Assembly: GCA_013288325.1 (NCBI GenBank)
Contig: JABDCB010000009.1
Span: forward strand, 1 to 64,000
From: Bacteroidota bacterium
GTDB taxonomy: Bacteria > Bacteroidota > Bacteroidia > Palsa-965
DNA length: 64,000 bases
Direction of reading: 5' to 3'
The notes under the pieces are model-generated. The model had not been told where the DNA came from. It worked only from the letters and a program-made list of their open reading frames with translations, and searched no databases. Made by a program: the position numbers and the translations under genes. Numbering within the stretch: position 1 is the stretch's first letter; every line of letters begins with the position of its first letter. This document shows positions 44,018 to 54,600 of this stretch, piece by piece.

Positions 44018-44911
44018 ATGTCATACCCTGCCGTTGAATCCTTTCTCCAATACCTCCGTTTCGAAAAACGGTCTTCTCCTCATACCTTAATAGCCTATCA
44101 AGGCGATTTAGCTCAGTTTACTGCTTTTCTGGAAAAAGATTTCGAATGGAATCTTCCGGAACAAGCCACTCACATGATGATCCGTTCCTGGATTGTACAT
44201 CTGATGGAATCGGGCGTGGAGGCACGTTCCGTAAACCGGAAAATAACAGCCATCCGTAGTTTTTACAAGTATTTGATGAGGCAGGGACAGGTAAAAATCA
44301 ACCCCATGCTGAGGATTCAAGGCCCTAAAACCCCGGTGCGCCTGCCTGTTTTTGTGGAAGAAGACAAAATGGATGATTTGTTAACCAAGGTTGATTTTGG
44401 AGAAGGCTACGAGGGAGTCATGAAAAAGCTGATCGTAGAACTGTTTTATGATACGGGGATGAGAAGAGCCGAGCTTATAAATTTGAAAATCAAGGATGTA
44501 GATTTTTACCGGGCCAGCTTAAAAGTGCTTGGAAAAAGGAATAAGGAACGGATCATACCCATGGGCAAATTATTAGCCACCTCTCTGGAGGCTTATCTGA
44601 AGGAGCGGAAAAAGGTAAAGGCGGAAGCGACGAAGGATCTTCTGTTTGTTCATGAGAACGGAAAAAAACTGGATGCGAATTTTGTATATAGCATGATTAA
44701 TCTTTACCTTGGTATGGTAACAACACTGGATAAAAGAAGTCCGCATGTGCTTCGTCATACATTTGCGACACACATGTTAAATAACGGTGCAGATCTGAAT
44801 GCGATTAAAGAAATACTGGGCCATGCAAATCTTTCCGCAACACAGATCTATACACATAACTCCATCGAAAAATTAAAGAACATCCACCGGCAGGCTCATC
44901 CCAAAGCATGA
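44018..44911 (+). CDS. Tyrosine recombinase XerC/XerD type
   Basis: 297 residues, the length of Xer proteins. N-terminal SAM-like core-binding domain (FLQYLRFEKRSSPHTLIAYQ), then the catalytic domain with Arg (FYDTGMRRAELINL), Lys (KVLGKRNKERIIP), His-x-x-Arg (SPHVLRHTFATHML), His (LGHANLSATQIYTH) with the Tyr nucleophile in IYTH. It resolves chromosome dimers at dif with a partner; I cannot tell XerC from XerD by eye. Its core position between rpsU and hpf, not in an accessory island, supports the housekeeping role. Very short space to the upstream terminator implies read-through or a leaderless start. Confidence 0.93.
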   Translation: MSYPAVESFLQYLRFEKRSSPHTLIAYQGDLAQFTAFLEKDFEWNLPEQATHMMIRSWIVHLMESGVEARSVNRKITAIRSFYKYLMRQGQVKINPMLRIQGPKTPVRLPVFVEEDKMDDLLTKVDFGEGYEGVMKKLIVELFYDTGMRRAELINLKIKDVDFYRASLKVLGKRNKERIIPMGKLLATSLEAYLKERKKVKAEATKDLLFVHENGKKLDANFVYSMINLYLGMVTTLDKRSPHVLRHTFATHMLNNGADLNAIKEILGHANLSATQIYTHNSIEKLKNIHRQAHPKA

Positions 44912-44975
44912 TCAGAATTTTGTCCGAGATTAATTATTCACAACAATTTGTCTTTACCATTAAAAAGGAGGCACT

Positions 44976-45275
44976 ATGAAAATCAAGATCCAGTCCATTC
45001 ATTTCGATGCAGACAAGAAACTACTTGAACACATCCAGGGAAAAGTAAGCAAGTTGAACCATTTTCATGAAGGAATTCTGAGTGGGGACGTGATACTGAG
45101 GGTGGAAAAGTCGGCTATTCCGGAGAATAAAATAGCGGAAATACGACTTCTGATACCTGGCAGTGATTTGTTTGCCAAGAAACAGTGCAAGACCTTTGAA
45201 GAGGCTATTGATACGGGAGTTGAAGCTTTAACAAGACAAGTGAAGAAACACAAGGAGAAAACAAAGAAAATTTAA
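44976..45275 (+). CDS. hpf: Ribosome hibernation-promoting factor, short form
   Basis: 99 residues (MKIKIQSIHFDADKKLLEHI...), the HPF/RaiA fold of beta-alpha-beta-beta-beta-alpha, without the C-terminal dimerisation domain of long HPF. It binds the decoding centre of resting ribosomes. It is preceded by a clear AAAGGAGG Shine-Dalgarno, rare in this window. A strong terminator follows. Confidence 0.92.
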   Translation: MKIKIQSIHFDADKKLLEHIQGKVSKLNHFHEGILSGDVILRVEKSAIPENKIAEIRLLIPGSDLFAKKQCKTFEEAIDTGVEALTRQVKKHKEKTKKI

Positions 45276-45301
45276 TATTCTATTTCTTTATTGATCTTAC
45301 C

Positions 45302-45352
45302 GATACGCGTAAGGCCGGATTCATGCAGAATGGGCCTTACGCGTATCTTTTT
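45302..45352 (+). terminator. Terminator after hpf
   Basis: GATACGCGTAAGGCC and GGCCTTACGCGTATC form a perfect 15-bp stem with loop of 16 and then TTTTT. Confidence 0.93.
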
Positions 45353-45428
45353 GGGGCTTTTTGAGTGGGTTTGGGTAAGCATAAGGGTAGGGGGACAAAA
45401 AATGTACCTAAAAATTTAAGGGAATACT

Positions 45429-45458
45429 TTGTAGGATTAATTAAGTTTTCTACATTTG
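45429..45458 (+). promoter_or_regulatory. Promoter of the tRNA-tuf cluster
   Basis: TTG (45429-45431), 19-bp spacer, TACATTTG (45451-45458). The first tRNA begins 66 bp downstream. Confidence 0.72.
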
Positions 45459-45523
45459 CAGTCCTTTTTCAGGAATGCTATTGCTTTTTCTGTTAAAAAC
45501 GTTCATAATGTACTGATAATCAA

Positions 45524-45599
45524 GCCGAAGTAGCTCAGCTGGTAGAGCAGCTGATTTGTAATCAGCTGGTCGGGGGTTCGAGTCCCTTCTTCGGCTCCA
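45524..45599 (+). tRNA. tRNA-Thr (anticodon TGT)
   Basis: Acceptor GCCGAAG/CTTCGGC, D arm with GGTAGAGC, anticodon loop TTTGTAA within CTGAT/ATCAG, T loop TTCGAGT, and encoded CCA at 45597-45599. Reads ACA and related Thr codons. Confidence 0.95.
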
Positions 45600-45616
45600 G
45601 ACCAGTGAAGGATTTT

Positions 45617-45699
45617 GGGGAGATAGCCAAGTGGCCAACGGCAACAGACTGTAAATCTGTCCTCTTACGAGTTCGAAGGTTCGAATCCTTCTCTCCCCA
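45617..45699 (+). tRNA. tRNA-Tyr (anticodon GTA)
   Basis: Class II tRNA with a long variable arm (CCTCTTACGAG). Acceptor GGGGAGA/TCTCCCC, anticodon stem ACAGA/TCTGT with GTA, T loop TTCGAAT. Confidence 0.95.
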
Positions 45700-45799
45700 C
45701 ATCTTCTTTGGTGAGGGAAGACCTGATAAATGGAGGAGTATTTTAGAGTAAAGTGGATGCGTTTTTTGGTTTCGTTCTTTTAAATTTTTAGATGTTTAA

Positions 45800-45875
45800 G
45801 CGGAAGTAGCTCATTTGGTAGAGCGTCAGCCTTCCAAGCTGAGGGTGGCCGGTTCGAGCCCGGTCTTCCGCTCCA
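45800..45875 (+). tRNA. tRNA-Gly (anticodon TCC)
   Basis: Acceptor GCGGAAG/CTTCCGC, anticodon stem TCAGC/GCTGA with loop CTTCCAA, T stem GCCGG/CCGGT region, loop TTCGAGC, CCA encoded. Confidence 0.95.
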
Positions 45876-45895
45876 AAACAACCTCAACGCACCAA

Positions 45896-45967
<72 letters not shown>

Positions 45968-45968
45968 C

Positions 45969-46007
45969 AAAAAGCCATGCCGGCAATACATTTCCGGCAG
46001 GCTTTTC
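45969..46007 (+). terminator. Hairpin between tRNA-Thr(GGT) and tuf
   Basis: AAAAAGCC-A-TGCCGG, loop, CCGGCA-GGCTTTT with TTTT at the end. It probably ends or attenuates the tRNA transcript before tuf. Confidence 0.8.
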
Positions 46008-46119
46008 GGCAGGGGACAGAAAGACAGTCGTGCAGAGAGAGGTGTCAGGTATTTGTAAGTAGTTAGTGAGAGATAAACAACAAAATAATAAGTAAACACA
46101 ATTTAATTTAAATATAGCT

Positions 46120-47307
46120 ATGGCTAAAGAAAAATTCGACCGCTCCAAACCGCACGTCAACATCGGAACCATTGGTCACGTTGACCACGGTAAAACAACC
46201 CTCACTGCTGCTATCACATCTGTGCTGGCCGATAAAGGTCTTGCTGTAGCAAGAGATTTTTCTTCTATCGATAATGCACCAGAGGAAAAAGAACGTGGTA
46301 TCACCATCAACACTTCGCATGTGGAATATGCTACGGCAAACCGTCACTATGCACACGTGGATTGTCCAGGTCACGCTGACTATGTAAAAAACATGGTTAC
46401 AGGTGCTGCCCAGATGGATGGAGCTATTCTTGTTGTAGCTGCAACTGATGGACCAATGCCACAAACCCGCGAGCACATTCTGCTTGCCCGTCAGGTTGGT
46501 GTTCCTAAGATTGTTGTGTTCATGAACAAAGTGGACATGGTAGACGACTTAGAGCTTCTTGATTTGGTTGAAATGGAAATCCGTGACTTGCTCACATTCT
46601 ATAAATTTGATGGTGTTAACACACCTATTATCCGTGGATCTGCACTTGGTGGTTTGAATAAAGAGCCAAAATGGGTAGAAAAAATCATGGAACTGATGGA
46701 TGCAGTGGATAGCTTTATTCCAATCCCTCCCCGTCAGGTTGACAAACCTTTCCTGATGCCAGTAGAAGATGTATTCACTATTACCGGTCGCGGAACTGTT
46801 GCTACAGGCCGTATTGAGACAGGTGTTGTGAATGTAGGAGAAGAAATTGAAATCATCGGAATGGGTGATGCAAAATTGAAATCAACTGTAACTGGTGTTG
46901 AAATGTTCCGCAAATTGCTGGATCGTGGAGAAGCCGGAGATAACGTAGGATTACTGCTGCGTGGTGTTGATAAGAAGGATATCCGTCGTGGAATGGTTAT
47001 TGCCAAACCAGGATCTATCACTCCTCACACTGAATTCACTGCAGAGATCTATGTATTGAAGAAAGAAGAAGGCGGTCGTCACACACCATTCCATAACAAA
47101 TACCGTCCACAGTTCTACCTGCGTACAACTGACGTAACTGGAGAGATTGATCTTCCAGCAGGACGTGAAATGGTTATGCCTGGCGATAACGTAACTATCA
47201 CAGTAAAATTGATCGTTCCTGTTGCAATGGACAAAGGTCTTCGTTTCGCAATCCGCGAAGGTGGAAGAACAGTTGGTGCAGGTCAGGTGGTTGAAATTAT
47301 CAAGTAA
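46120..47307 (+). CDS. tuf: Elongation factor Tu
   Basis: 395 residues. GTPase motifs: G1 [10 protein letters not shown]3 [13 protein letters not shown]4 NKVDMVDD, and the switch region [13 protein letters not shown]. Domains 2 and 3 follow with [12 protein letters not shown] and the C-terminal GRTVGAGQV. It delivers aminoacyl-tRNA to the ribosome. Only one copy is in the window, in the typical tRNA-tuf-tRNA(Trp)-secE-nusG context. Codon use is strongly biased, as expected for high expression. Confidence 0.98.
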   Translation: MAKEKFDRSKPHVNIGTIGHVDHGKTTLTAAITSVLADKGLAVARDFSSIDNAPEEKERGITINTSHVEYATANRHYAHVDCPGHADYVKNMVTGAAQMDGAILVVAATDGPMPQTREHILLARQVGVPKIVVFMNKVDMVDDLELLDLVEMEIRDLLTFYKFDGVNTPIIRGSALGGLNKEPKWVEKIMELMDAVDSFIPIPPRQVDKPFLMPVEDVFTITGRGTVATGRIETGVVNVGEEIEIIGMGDAKLKSTVTGVEMFRKLLDRGEAGDNVGLLLRGVDKKDIRRGMVIAKPGSITPHTEFTAEIYVLKKEEGGRHTPFHNKYRPQFYLRTTDVTGEIDLPAGREMVMPGDNVTITVKLIVPVAMDKGLRFAIREGGRTVGAGQVVEIIK

Positions 47308-47404
47308 TATTAACGGACAGGAGCATTTAGAAAAGGAGTACTGCGTAAGCAGTACCCCTTTTTACTCTGGTTCAAAACCTTGTTTTTCTGTTTGCGCATT
47401 ATAA

Positions 47405-47475
47405 ACGGGCGTAGTTCAAGGGTAGAATAGAGGTCTCCAAAACCTTTGATGGGAGTTCGAATCTCTCCGCCCGTG
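47405..47475 (+). tRNA. tRNA-Trp (anticodon CCA)
   Basis: Acceptor ACGGGCG/CGCCCGT, anticodon arm AGGTC with loop holding CCA and ACCT, T loop TTCGAAT, discriminator G. It lies between tuf and secE, the common position in Bacteroidota. Confidence 0.95.
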
Positions 47476-47527
47476 CTGAAGAAAATATTAAACAGAAGTG
47501 CAAGGGAGATTTTAATGATATTCAATT

Positions 47528-47719
47528 ATGAATAGAATCAGAACATACATTGAAGAAACCAGCAACGAGCTGCTTCATAAGGTAAGTTGGCCCACCTGGA
47601 GTGAATTACAGGAAAGCGCCGGCGTTGTGGCGATAGCTTCTGTTATCATAGCCTTAGTCATATTCGGAATGGATTATGGCTTTAGCTTTATAATGAAGAC
47701 GATTTACCAGGCATTTTAA
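47528..47719 (+). CDS. secE: Preprotein translocase subunit SecE
   Basis: 63 residues, the short single-span form of SecE. It has the amphipathic region EETSNELLHKVSWPTWSELQ followed by one membrane helix (GVVAIASVIIALVIFGMDYGF). It clamps SecY in the translocon. It is 18 bp upstream of nusG. Confidence 0.95.
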   Translation: MNRIRTYIEETSNELLHKVSWPTWSELQESAGVVAIASVIIALVIFGMDYGFSFIMKTIYQAF

Positions 47720-47737
47720 TATTTTAATTGCTGTACA

Positions 47738-48301
47738 ATGGCTCAAAAGGCTGCACATATTGAACAAGCCAAAAAGTGGTACGTTATTCGCGTCGTCAAC
47801 GGCAAGGAAAAGAAGATCAAGCAGTATATTGAATCCGAAATCAGCCGCCTGGGATTAAACGATTATGTTTCACAGGTATTGATACCTACTGAAAAGATCT
47901 ATCAGATAAAGAATGGTAAGAAAGTAAGCAAGGAACGGAATTTTTTTCCGGGATATGTACTGCTTGAAGCTGTTCTGGTTGGGGAGATTCCTCATATGAT
48001 CAAAAATATTACCGGTGTAATCGGTTTTCTTGGTTCCAAATCAGGAGAAGCGGTTCCTCTCCGGCTTGCGGAAGTTAACCGCATTCTGGGCAAGGTGGAT
48101 GAACTGGCAGTTACTGAAGAGGCCAGTGTTAATCAATTCTTTGTAGGAGAAACAGTAAAAGTTATAGATGGTCCGTTCAATACCTTTACGGGCGTAATAG
48201 AAGAAGTAAACGAAGAGAAGAAGAAGTTGAAGGTAATGGTGAAGATCTTCGGTCGTAAAACTCCTCTTGAACTCAGCTATCTGCAGGTAGAGAAGGAGTA
48301 A
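47738..48301 (+). CDS. nusG: Transcription termination/antitermination factor NusG
   Basis: 187 residues: NGN domain ([29 protein letters not shown]) and C-terminal KOW domain ([30 protein letters not shown]). It rides on RNA polymerase, links it to Rho or the leading ribosome, and lies in its conserved place before rplK. Confidence 0.97.
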   Translation: MAQKAAHIEQAKKWYVIRVVNGKEKKIKQYIESEISRLGLNDYVSQVLIPTEKIYQIKNGKKVSKERNFFPGYVLLEAVLVGEIPHMIKNITGVIGFLGSKSGEAVPLRLAEVNRILGKVDELAVTEEASVNQFFVGETVKVIDGPFNTFTGVIEEVNEEKKKLKVMVKIFGRKTPLELSYLQVEKE

Positions 48302-48371
48302 TTTTAGTTTTTAGTACGAATGTTACGCATGCTTCCAACATAGTTAACATTAAACCAATTAATCAAACAAC

Positions 48372-48815
48372 ATGGCAAAAGTAGTAAGCGCACTGATCAA
48401 GCTTCAGATCAAAGGCGGAGCTGCTAACCCTTCACCCCCGATTGGACCTGCACTGGGTGCAAAAGGTGTGAACATCATGGATTTCTGTAAGAAATTCAAT
48501 GCTGCCACACAGGATAAGGCCGGGAAGGTGATCCCTGTAATTATTACGGTTTACAACGATAAGTCTTTCGAGTTCATCATGAAGACTCCTCCTGTAGCCA
48601 TCCAGCTGAAAGATGCTGCGAAAATACAGACTGGGTCAGCTGAATCGAATCGTAAAAAAGCCGGAACTGTTACCTGGGATCAGGTGAAGCAAATCGCGGA
48701 AGCGAAAATGCCCGACCTGAATTGTTTTACGGTAGAATCCGCCATGAGTATGGTTGCCGGAACCGCAAGGAGTCTTGGCATTGACATCAAAGGGGAAAGC
48801 CCTTTGAAGAATTAA
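48372..48815 (+). CDS. rplK: 50S ribosomal protein L11
   Basis: 147 residues with the N-terminal [32 protein letters not shown] and C-terminal rRNA-binding GTARSLGI. Part of the GTPase-associated centre with L10 and L7/L12. First gene of the rplKAJL-rpoBC string. Confidence 0.98.
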   Translation: MAKVVSALIKLQIKGGAANPSPPIGPALGAKGVNIMDFCKKFNAATQDKAGKVIPVIITVYNDKSFEFIMKTPPVAIQLKDAAKIQTGSAESNRKKAGTVTWDQVKQIAEAKMPDLNCFTVESAMSMVAGTARSLGIDIKGESPLKN

Positions 48816-48881
48816 TTTTAATTCACCGATGGAGTTCCGATGAATGAATCGGGACGTTTGCACATCAAAAAAACCATTACA

Positions 48882-49586
48882 ATGGCTACGATTACAAAAA
48901 TCACTAAAAACAGAAAAAAGTCCCTTGCTTCTTATGATGCTGCCAAGACCTACTCGGTTGAGGATGCATCTAAAGTTGTAAAGGAAATCACTACTACCAA
49001 GTTCGATGCTTCTGTAGATCTGAGTATCCGTTTGGGAGTTGACCCTAAGAAAGCGAATCAAATGGTTCGTGGAACGGTTAACCTTCCTCATGGAACTGGT
49101 AAAACGATGCGCGTATTGGTAATCTGTACTCCGGATAAAGAAGCCGAAGCAAAAGCTGCAGGTGCGGATTTTGTAGGTTCTGATGAATTCATCACCAAGA
49201 TCAAAGAAGGCTGGACAGATGTGGATGTTATTATCACCACACCTAGCATGATGGGTAAAGTGGGTGCTTTGGGTAAAGTATTAGGTCCACGTGGTCTGAT
49301 GCCAAATCCAAAGACAGGTACTGTAACAATGGATGTTGCGAAAGCGGTTAAAGAATCCAAAGGAGGAAAAATCGATTTCAAAGTAGACAAAGCAGGTATC
49401 ATCCATGCAGCAGTTGGAAAAGTATCATTTGATGCTCAGAAAATAGCTGAGAATGCCAATGAGCTTTTACAAACCATCATCAAGTTGAAACCTTCTTCGG
49501 CCAAGGGAGCCTATCTGCGTAGTGTTGCCATGTCAAGCACCATGAGCCCTGGCATCCAGATTGAAACCAAGACGCTCATGTCCTGA
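48882..49586 (+). CDS. rplA: 50S ribosomal protein L1
   Basis: I start at ATG 48882 ([13 protein letters not shown]), giving 234 residues, the family norm. The track start 48840 adds 14 residues that other L1 proteins lack and that read from the spacer. Motifs: [31 protein letters not shown] and the signature [11 protein letters not shown]. It binds 23S rRNA at the L1 stalk and in many bacteria represses its own operon by binding the mRNA leader. Confidence 0.96.
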   Translation: MATITKITKNRKKSLASYDAAKTYSVEDASKVVKEITTTKFDASVDLSIRLGVDPKKANQMVRGTVNLPHGTGKTMRVLVICTPDKEAEAKAAGADFVGSDEFITKIKEGWTDVDVIITTPSMMGKVGALGKVLGPRGLMPNPKTGTVTMDVAKAVKESKGGKIDFKVDKAGIIHAAVGKVSFDAQKIAENANELLQTIIKLKPSSAKGAYLRSVAMSSTMSPGIQIETKTLMS

Positions 49587-49625
49587 TTCCGATAAACCGG
49601 GAACAGACAGCTAAAAAACAACGCA

Positions 49626-50150
49626 ATGAACAAAGAAGAAAAAACCCTGATTATAGATGAGCTTGTGCAGAAATTAACTGCAAACAAGAACTTCTATCTG
49701 GCAGATACCTCTGAGCTTCCGGCTGAGCAGACAAGCAAACTGAGAAGGATGTGTTTCAACAAAAAGATCAATATGATCGTTGTTAAAAACACCTTGCTCG
49801 AAAAGGCTATGGAACGCGCATCAGATGAGCAATTCAAGCAGCTCTATCCGGTGTTAAAAGGATCTACCTCCATTCTCTTCTGTGAATCTGGAAGTGAACC
49901 AGCGAAAATGATTAAAGAATTCCGTAAAGACGGAAAAAGACCAGTTCTGAAAGCTGCTTTTGTTGAAGAAAGTGTGTATATCGGCGATAATATGCTCGAT
50001 GCACTTGCCAGCATTCGCTCTAAGAATGAGGTTATCGGCGATATCATCGGCCTTCTTCAATCTCCTGCTAAGAATGTTATTTCCGGTCTGTTATCCGGTA
50101 AAAACAAACTGGCAGGTATCGTGAAAACACTTTCTGAGAGACCAGAATAA
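49626..50150 (+). CDS. rplJ: 50S ribosomal protein L10
   Basis: 174 residues; N-terminal rRNA-binding globular part (NFYLADTSELPAEQTSKLRR, IVVKNTLLEKAM) and C-terminal helix that carries L7/L12 dimers. Placed between rplA and rplL, as usual, where L10-(L12) also serves as the translational repressor of its own message in well-studied bacteria. Confidence 0.97.
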   Translation: MNKEEKTLIIDELVQKLTANKNFYLADTSELPAEQTSKLRRMCFNKKINMIVVKNTLLEKAMERASDEQFKQLYPVLKGSTSILFCESGSEPAKMIKEFRKDGKRPVLKAAFVEESVYIGDNMLDALASIRSKNEVIGDIIGLLQSPAKNVISGLLSGKNKLAGIVKTLSERPE

Positions 50151-50204
50151 ACACAACTAACAAGACAATTAAAACAAGTAATTAACAATTAAAATCAAAA
50201 TAAA

Positions 50205-50582
50205 ATGGCAGATTTAAAAGCGTTCGCTGAGCAATTGGTTAACCTGACCGTTAAGGAAGTTAACGAATTAGCTACTATTCTGAAAGATGAATATGGTATT
50301 GAACCAGCAGCAGCATCTGTTGCAGTTGCAGCAGGTGGTGGAGCAGCAGGCGGAGCCGCAGTAGCTGAAAAAACAGCATTTGACGTAATCCTGAAATCAG
50401 GTGGTGCTCAGAAACTGGGAGTTGTTAAGATCGTTAAAGATCTTACAGGTCTTGGACTGAAAGAAGCTAAAGATCTTGTTGACGGTGCCCCAAAACCAAT
50501 CAAAGAAGGCATTCCGAAAGAAGAAGCTGAAGCCATCAAAAAACAACTTACTGAAGCAGGAGCCGAAGTTGAGATCAAGTAA
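50205..50582 (+). CDS. rplL: 50S ribosomal protein L7/L12
   Basis: 125 residues: N-terminal dimerisation domain, Ala/Gly-rich hinge ([21 protein letters not shown]), and C-terminal factor-binding domain ([27 protein letters not shown]). Recruits translation GTPases. A perfect palindromic hairpin lies between it and rpoB. Confidence 0.98.
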   Translation: MADLKAFAEQLVNLTVKEVNELATILKDEYGIEPAAASVAVAAGGGAAGGAAVAEKTAFDVILKSGGAQKLGVVKIVKDLTGLGLKEAKDLVDGAPKPIKEGIPKEEAEAIKKQLTEAGAEVEIK

Positions 50583-50614
50583 TCCAATCGCAAAATCGGA
50601 TTCACAGGCATAGC

Positions 50615-50645
50615 CCTCTTCCCGTGTACACGGGAAGAGGCTTTT
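50615..50645 (+). terminator. rplL-rpoB attenuator hairpin
   Basis: CCTCTTCCCGTG-TA-CACGGGAAGAGG, a perfect 12-bp stem followed by CTTTTGTC. The weak T run suggests partial termination, which would lower rpoBC relative to ribosomal protein expression, as in other bacteria. Confidence 0.8.
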
Positions 50646-50736
50646 GTCGTTGGTTACTCCCGAATTCAGGACAATTCCTGTCACTCGGGATCATTTATTT
50701 GAGATTGAAGGTAGCAATCATTAACACCCGACCAAA

Positions 50737-53700
50737 TTGGAAAACGTAAAAAAATCTCAGAGGATAAATTTCGCAGGAAGCAAATCCCTGCTGGAATATC
50801 CAGACTTTCTAGAAATACAATTAAAATCTTTCCAGGACTTCTTTCAGCTTGAAACTACCAGTGAGAACCGGATCAATGAAGGTCTCTACAAGGTATTCAG
50901 CGAAAATTTCCCGATATCAGATGCCCGCAATAACTTCGTCCTGGAATTCCTGGATTATTTTATTGACCCTCCTCGTTATACAATCGACGAGTGCATCGAA
51001 AGAGGTCTCACGTACAGTGTTCCCCTCAAAGCGAAACTGAAACTTTATTGTACCGATCCTGAGCACGAGGATTTCGAAACCATCATTCAGGATGTATATC
51101 TGGGTACAATCCCTTATATGACACCCAAAGGAACCTTTGTTATCAATGGTGCCGAACGGGTTGTTGTTTCTCAGTTGCACCGCTCACCCGGAGTATTCTT
51201 CGGTCAGAGCCGCCATGCAAACGGAACAAAACTTTATTCTGCCCGTGTAATTCCTTTTAAAGGATCCTGGATAGAATTTGCTACAGACATCAACAATGTG
51301 ATGTATGCATATATTGACCGGAAGAAAAAATTACCGGTTACAACACTTCTTCGTGCTATCGGCTTCGAAAGTGATAAACAGATTCTTGAAATTTTCGGCC
51401 TTGCTGACGAAGTAAAAGTTAGCAAATCCGGTTTGAAAAGTGTTCTGGGCCGCAAACTTGCTGCACGTGTTCTGAAAACATGGGTGGAAGATTTTGTGGA
51501 TGAGGACACCGGTGAAGTTGTATCCATTGAACGGAATGAAGTGATCATCGACCGGGAAACAATCCTGGAAGAGCAACACATCGATCCGATTGTTGATGCC
51601 AATGTAAAAACCATTATCCTGCACAAGGAAGATGCTAACAACATTGATTATGCAATCATTTACAATACCCTTCAGAAAGATACTTCCAACTCGGAAAAAG
51701 AAGCGGTAGAGCATATCTATCGTCAGTTAAGAAATGCTGAACCACCGGATGAAGAAACGGCACGTGGCATTATCGATAAACTCTTTTTCTCCGACAAACG
51801 TTATGACCTGGGTGAAGTAGGACGTTACCGCCTGAACAAAAAGCTCGGTATCAATACCGATTCTGATGTTAGGGTTTTAACAAAAGAAGATATTATTCTG
51901 ATTTTGAAATATCTGATCGAGCTGATCAATTCAAAGACAGATATCGATGATATTGACCACTTGAGCAATCGTCGTGTAAGAACAGTTGGTGAGCAGCTTT
52001 ACTCTCAGTTCGGAGTAGGTCTTGCCCGTATGGCCCGTACTATCCGTGAACGGATGAACGTAAGGGACAATGAGGTGTTTACACCTACCGACCTGATCAA
52101 TGCCAAGACATTAAGTTCTGTGATTAATTCGTTCTTCGGAACGAATCAGTTATCACAGTTTATGGATCAAACCAACCCACTCGCTGAGATTACGCATAAG
52201 CGTAGGCTGAGCGCACTGGGACCCGGTGGTCTGTCTCGTGAACGTGCGGGCTTTGAGGTTCGTGACGTACACTATACACACTATGGTCGTCTTTGCACCA
52301 TTGAAACACCGGAAGGACCGAATATCGGTTTGATTTCTTCCCTGTGTGTTTATGCAAAAATCAATAAGCTCGGATTTATTGAAACACCTTACCGCAGCGT
52401 TTCTAACGGACGTGTGGATATAGAAAAAGAAGTAGTATACCTGACAGCAGAAGAAGAAGATCGTAAGATTATTGCTCAGGCTAATGCTCCTATTTCTGAA
52501 AAAGGTGATTTCAAAGAAACCAAGATCAAAGCTCGTTTTGAAGGTGACTTCCCGGTTGTTGAACCGGATGCAATTCACCTGATGGATGTTGCTCCAAACC
52601 AGATTGCATCGATTGCTGCATCACTGATTCCTTTCCTGGAGCATGATGATGCCAACCGTGCTCTGATGGGATCTAACATGCAACGTCAGGCTGTTCCGCT
52701 TCTGCGTCCTACTGCTCCAATTGTAGGAACCGGACTTGAAGGTCTGATTGCGAAAGATTCACGTGTTCTGATCAACTCAGAAGGCGATGGAGTAGTGGAA
52801 AGCGTTGATGCCAACGAAATAACCGTTCGTTACAACCGTTCCGAGCATGAGCGTCTGGTAAGTTTTGACGATGATGTTAAAACATATAAGTTGACCAAAT
52901 TCAGAAAAACCAACCAAAGCACCTGTATCAACCTGCGTCCGATGGTTCGCAAGGGAGAAAAGGTGAAACGCGGTCAGATCCTGTGTGAAGGTTACGCCAC
53001 ACAAGGTGGTGAACTTGCATTGGGTCAGAACCTGAAAGTGGCTTTCATGCCATGGAAAGGTTACAACTTTGAGGATGCCATCGTTATTTCCGAAAAGGTA
53101 GTACGTGAGGATATCTTTACTTCTATTCACATTGATGAATATGTAATGGAAGTTCGGGATACCAAACGTGGTCTTGAGGAACTGACTGCTGATATTCCAA
53201 ACGTTTCTGAAGAAGCTACAAAAGATCTGGATGAAAACGGACTGATCCGTGTAGGAGCAGACGTGAAAGAAGGAGATATCCTGATTGGAAAAATCACTCC
53301 GAAAGGAGAGACTGATCCTTCACCGGAAGAGAAACTGCTGCGCGCCATTTTCGGTGATAAAGCAGGCGATGTGAAAGACGCTTCTTTGAAAGTTCCACCT
53401 TCCATCCGTGGAGTTGTAATTGATAAGAAACTGTTCTCCCGTGTAATTAAAGACAAGAAAGCGAAGCTGGAAGAGAAGACAGTAATGGATAAATTCGACA
53501 AAGAATATAGCCAGGCTGTATCTGAACTGAAAGAAAAACTTTCCGAAAAATTATTCTCTATCTTAAGTGGAAAGACTTCCCAGGGTGTAACCAATATCCT
53601 GAAAGAGGAAGTGGTTCCTAAGGGTACCAAATTCACACAGAAGATTCTGGAGAAGATTGATTACAGCACGGTGAACTCCAGCAAATGGACTCCGGATAAG

Positions 53701-54546
53701 GATGCCAATGAGGATGTAAAAACCATTTTGCACAATTTCAATATCAAGCATAATGATCTGCTCGGTATCAATAAACGCAAAAAGTTTGCTGTTTCTGTAG
53801 GAGATGAATTACCAACAGGAATTGTACAGCTTGCTAAAGTGTATATTGCTAAGAAGCGGAAACTGAAAGTGGGTGATAAAATGGCGGGTCGCCACGGTAA
53901 TAAAGGTATTGTTGCGAGAATTGTTCGTGAAGAAGATATGCCTTTCCTTGCTGACGGAACCACCGTTGATATCGTATTGAACCCGCTTGGTGTACCATCG
54001 CGTATGAACTTAGGACAGATTTATGAAACTGTTCTTGCATGGGCCGGACAAAAACTTGGTCTGAAATTCTCGACCCCGATTTTTGACGGAGCATCACTCG
54101 ATGACATCAACAAGTATACAGATGAAGCTGATATTCCACGTTATGGCCGTACTTACCTGTATGATGGCGGAACCGGAATGCGGTTTGACCAGCCTGCTAC
54201 AGTAGGTATCATTTACATGCTCAAATTAGGGCACATGGTGGATGATAAAATGCACGCACGTTCTATCGGACCATATTCACTCATTACACAACAGCCTTTG
54301 GGTGGTAAAGCCCAGTTTGGTGGTCAGCGTTTTGGTGAGATGGAAGTATGGGCGCTGGAAGCATTTGGTGCTGCCAATATTCTGCAGGAAATCCTGACTA
54401 TCAAGTCGGATGATGTGGTAGGAAGAGCCAAGGCTTATGAAGCAATCGTGAAAGGTGAAAATATGCCAACACCTGGTATACCGGAATCTTTCAATGTATT
54501 GATGCATGAGTTGAAAGGCCTTGCACTGAACATCTCTCTTGAGTAA
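50737..54546 (+). CDS. rpoB: RNA polymerase beta subunit
   Basis: 1,269 residues. It starts with TTG at 50737 ([14 protein letters not shown]); the next Met lies far inside conserved sequence, so the non-ATG start is needed. Conserved blocks: rifampicin region [50 protein letters not shown], the catalytic [14 protein letters not shown] and the C-terminal [19 protein letters not shown]. The [12 protein letters not shown] stretch is wild-type-like. It forms the core enzyme with RpoC. Confidence 0.98.
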   Translation: MENVKKSQRINFAGSKSLLEYPDFLEIQLKSFQDFFQLETTSENRINEGLYKVFSENFPISDARNNFVLEFLDYFIDPPRYTIDECIERGLTYSVPLKAKLKLYCTDPEHEDFETIIQDVYLGTIPYMTPKGTFVINGAERVVVSQLHRSPGVFFGQSRHANGTKLYSARVIPFKGSWIEFATDINNVMYAYIDRKKKLPVTTLLRAIGFESDKQILEIFGLADEVKVSKSGLKSVLGRKLAARVLKTWVEDFVDEDTGEVVSIERNEVIIDRETILEEQHIDPIVDANVKTIILHKEDANNIDYAIIYNTLQKDTSNSEKEAVEHIYRQLRNAEPPDEETARGIIDKLFFSDKRYDLGEVGRYRLNKKLGINTDSDVRVLTKEDIILILKYLIELINSKTDIDDIDHLSNRRVRTVGEQLYSQFGVGLARMARTIRERMNVRDNEVFTPTDLINAKTLSSVINSFFGTNQLSQFMDQTNPLAEITHKRRLSALGPGGLSRERAGFEVRDVHYTHYGRLCTIETPEGPNIGLISSLCVYAKINKLGFIETPYRSVSNGRVDIEKEVVYLTAEEEDRKIIAQANAPISEKGDFKETKIKARFEGDFPVVEPDAIHLMDVAPNQIASIAASLIPFLEHDDANRALMGSNMQRQAVPLLRPTAPIVGTGLEGLIAKDSRVLINSEGDGVVESVDANEITVRYNRSEHERLVSFDDDVKTYKLTKFRKTNQSTCINLRPMVRKGEKVKRGQILCEGYATQGGELALGQNLKVAFMPWKGYNFEDAIVISEKVVREDIFTSIHIDEYVMEVRDTKRGLEELTADIPNVSEEATKDLDENGLIRVGADVKEGDILIGKITPKGETDPSPEEKLLRAIFGDKAGDVKDASLKVPPSIRGVVIDKKLFSRVIKDKKAKLEEKTVMDKFDKEYSQAVSELKEKLSEKLFSILSGKTSQGVTNILKEEVVPKGTKFTQKILEKIDYSTVNSSKWTPDKDANEDVKTILHNFNIKHNDLLGINKRKKFAVSVGDELPTGIVQLAKVYIAKKRKLKVGDKMAGRHGNKGIVARIVREEDMPFLADGTTVDIVLNPLGVPSRMNLGQIYETVLAWAGQKLGLKFSTPIFDGASLDDINKYTDEADIPRYGRTYLYDGGTGMRFDQPATVGIIYMLKLGHMVDDKMHARSIGPYSLITQQPLGGKAQFGGQRFGEMEVWALEAFGAANILQEILTIKSDDVVGRAKAYEAIVKGENMPTPGIPESFNVLMHELKGLALNISLE

Positions 54547-54600
54547 AAGAGGGCGGGATTAGAAACGGTTTATCTTTTAATTGTATTAAAAAATAGAAAT

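Noticed and set aside
44018-44911. Integron integrase linked to the small-gene cassettes
   Set aside because: The protein has the plain Xer layout without the extra integron-specific helix that I could recognise, and lies 37 kb from the repeats.
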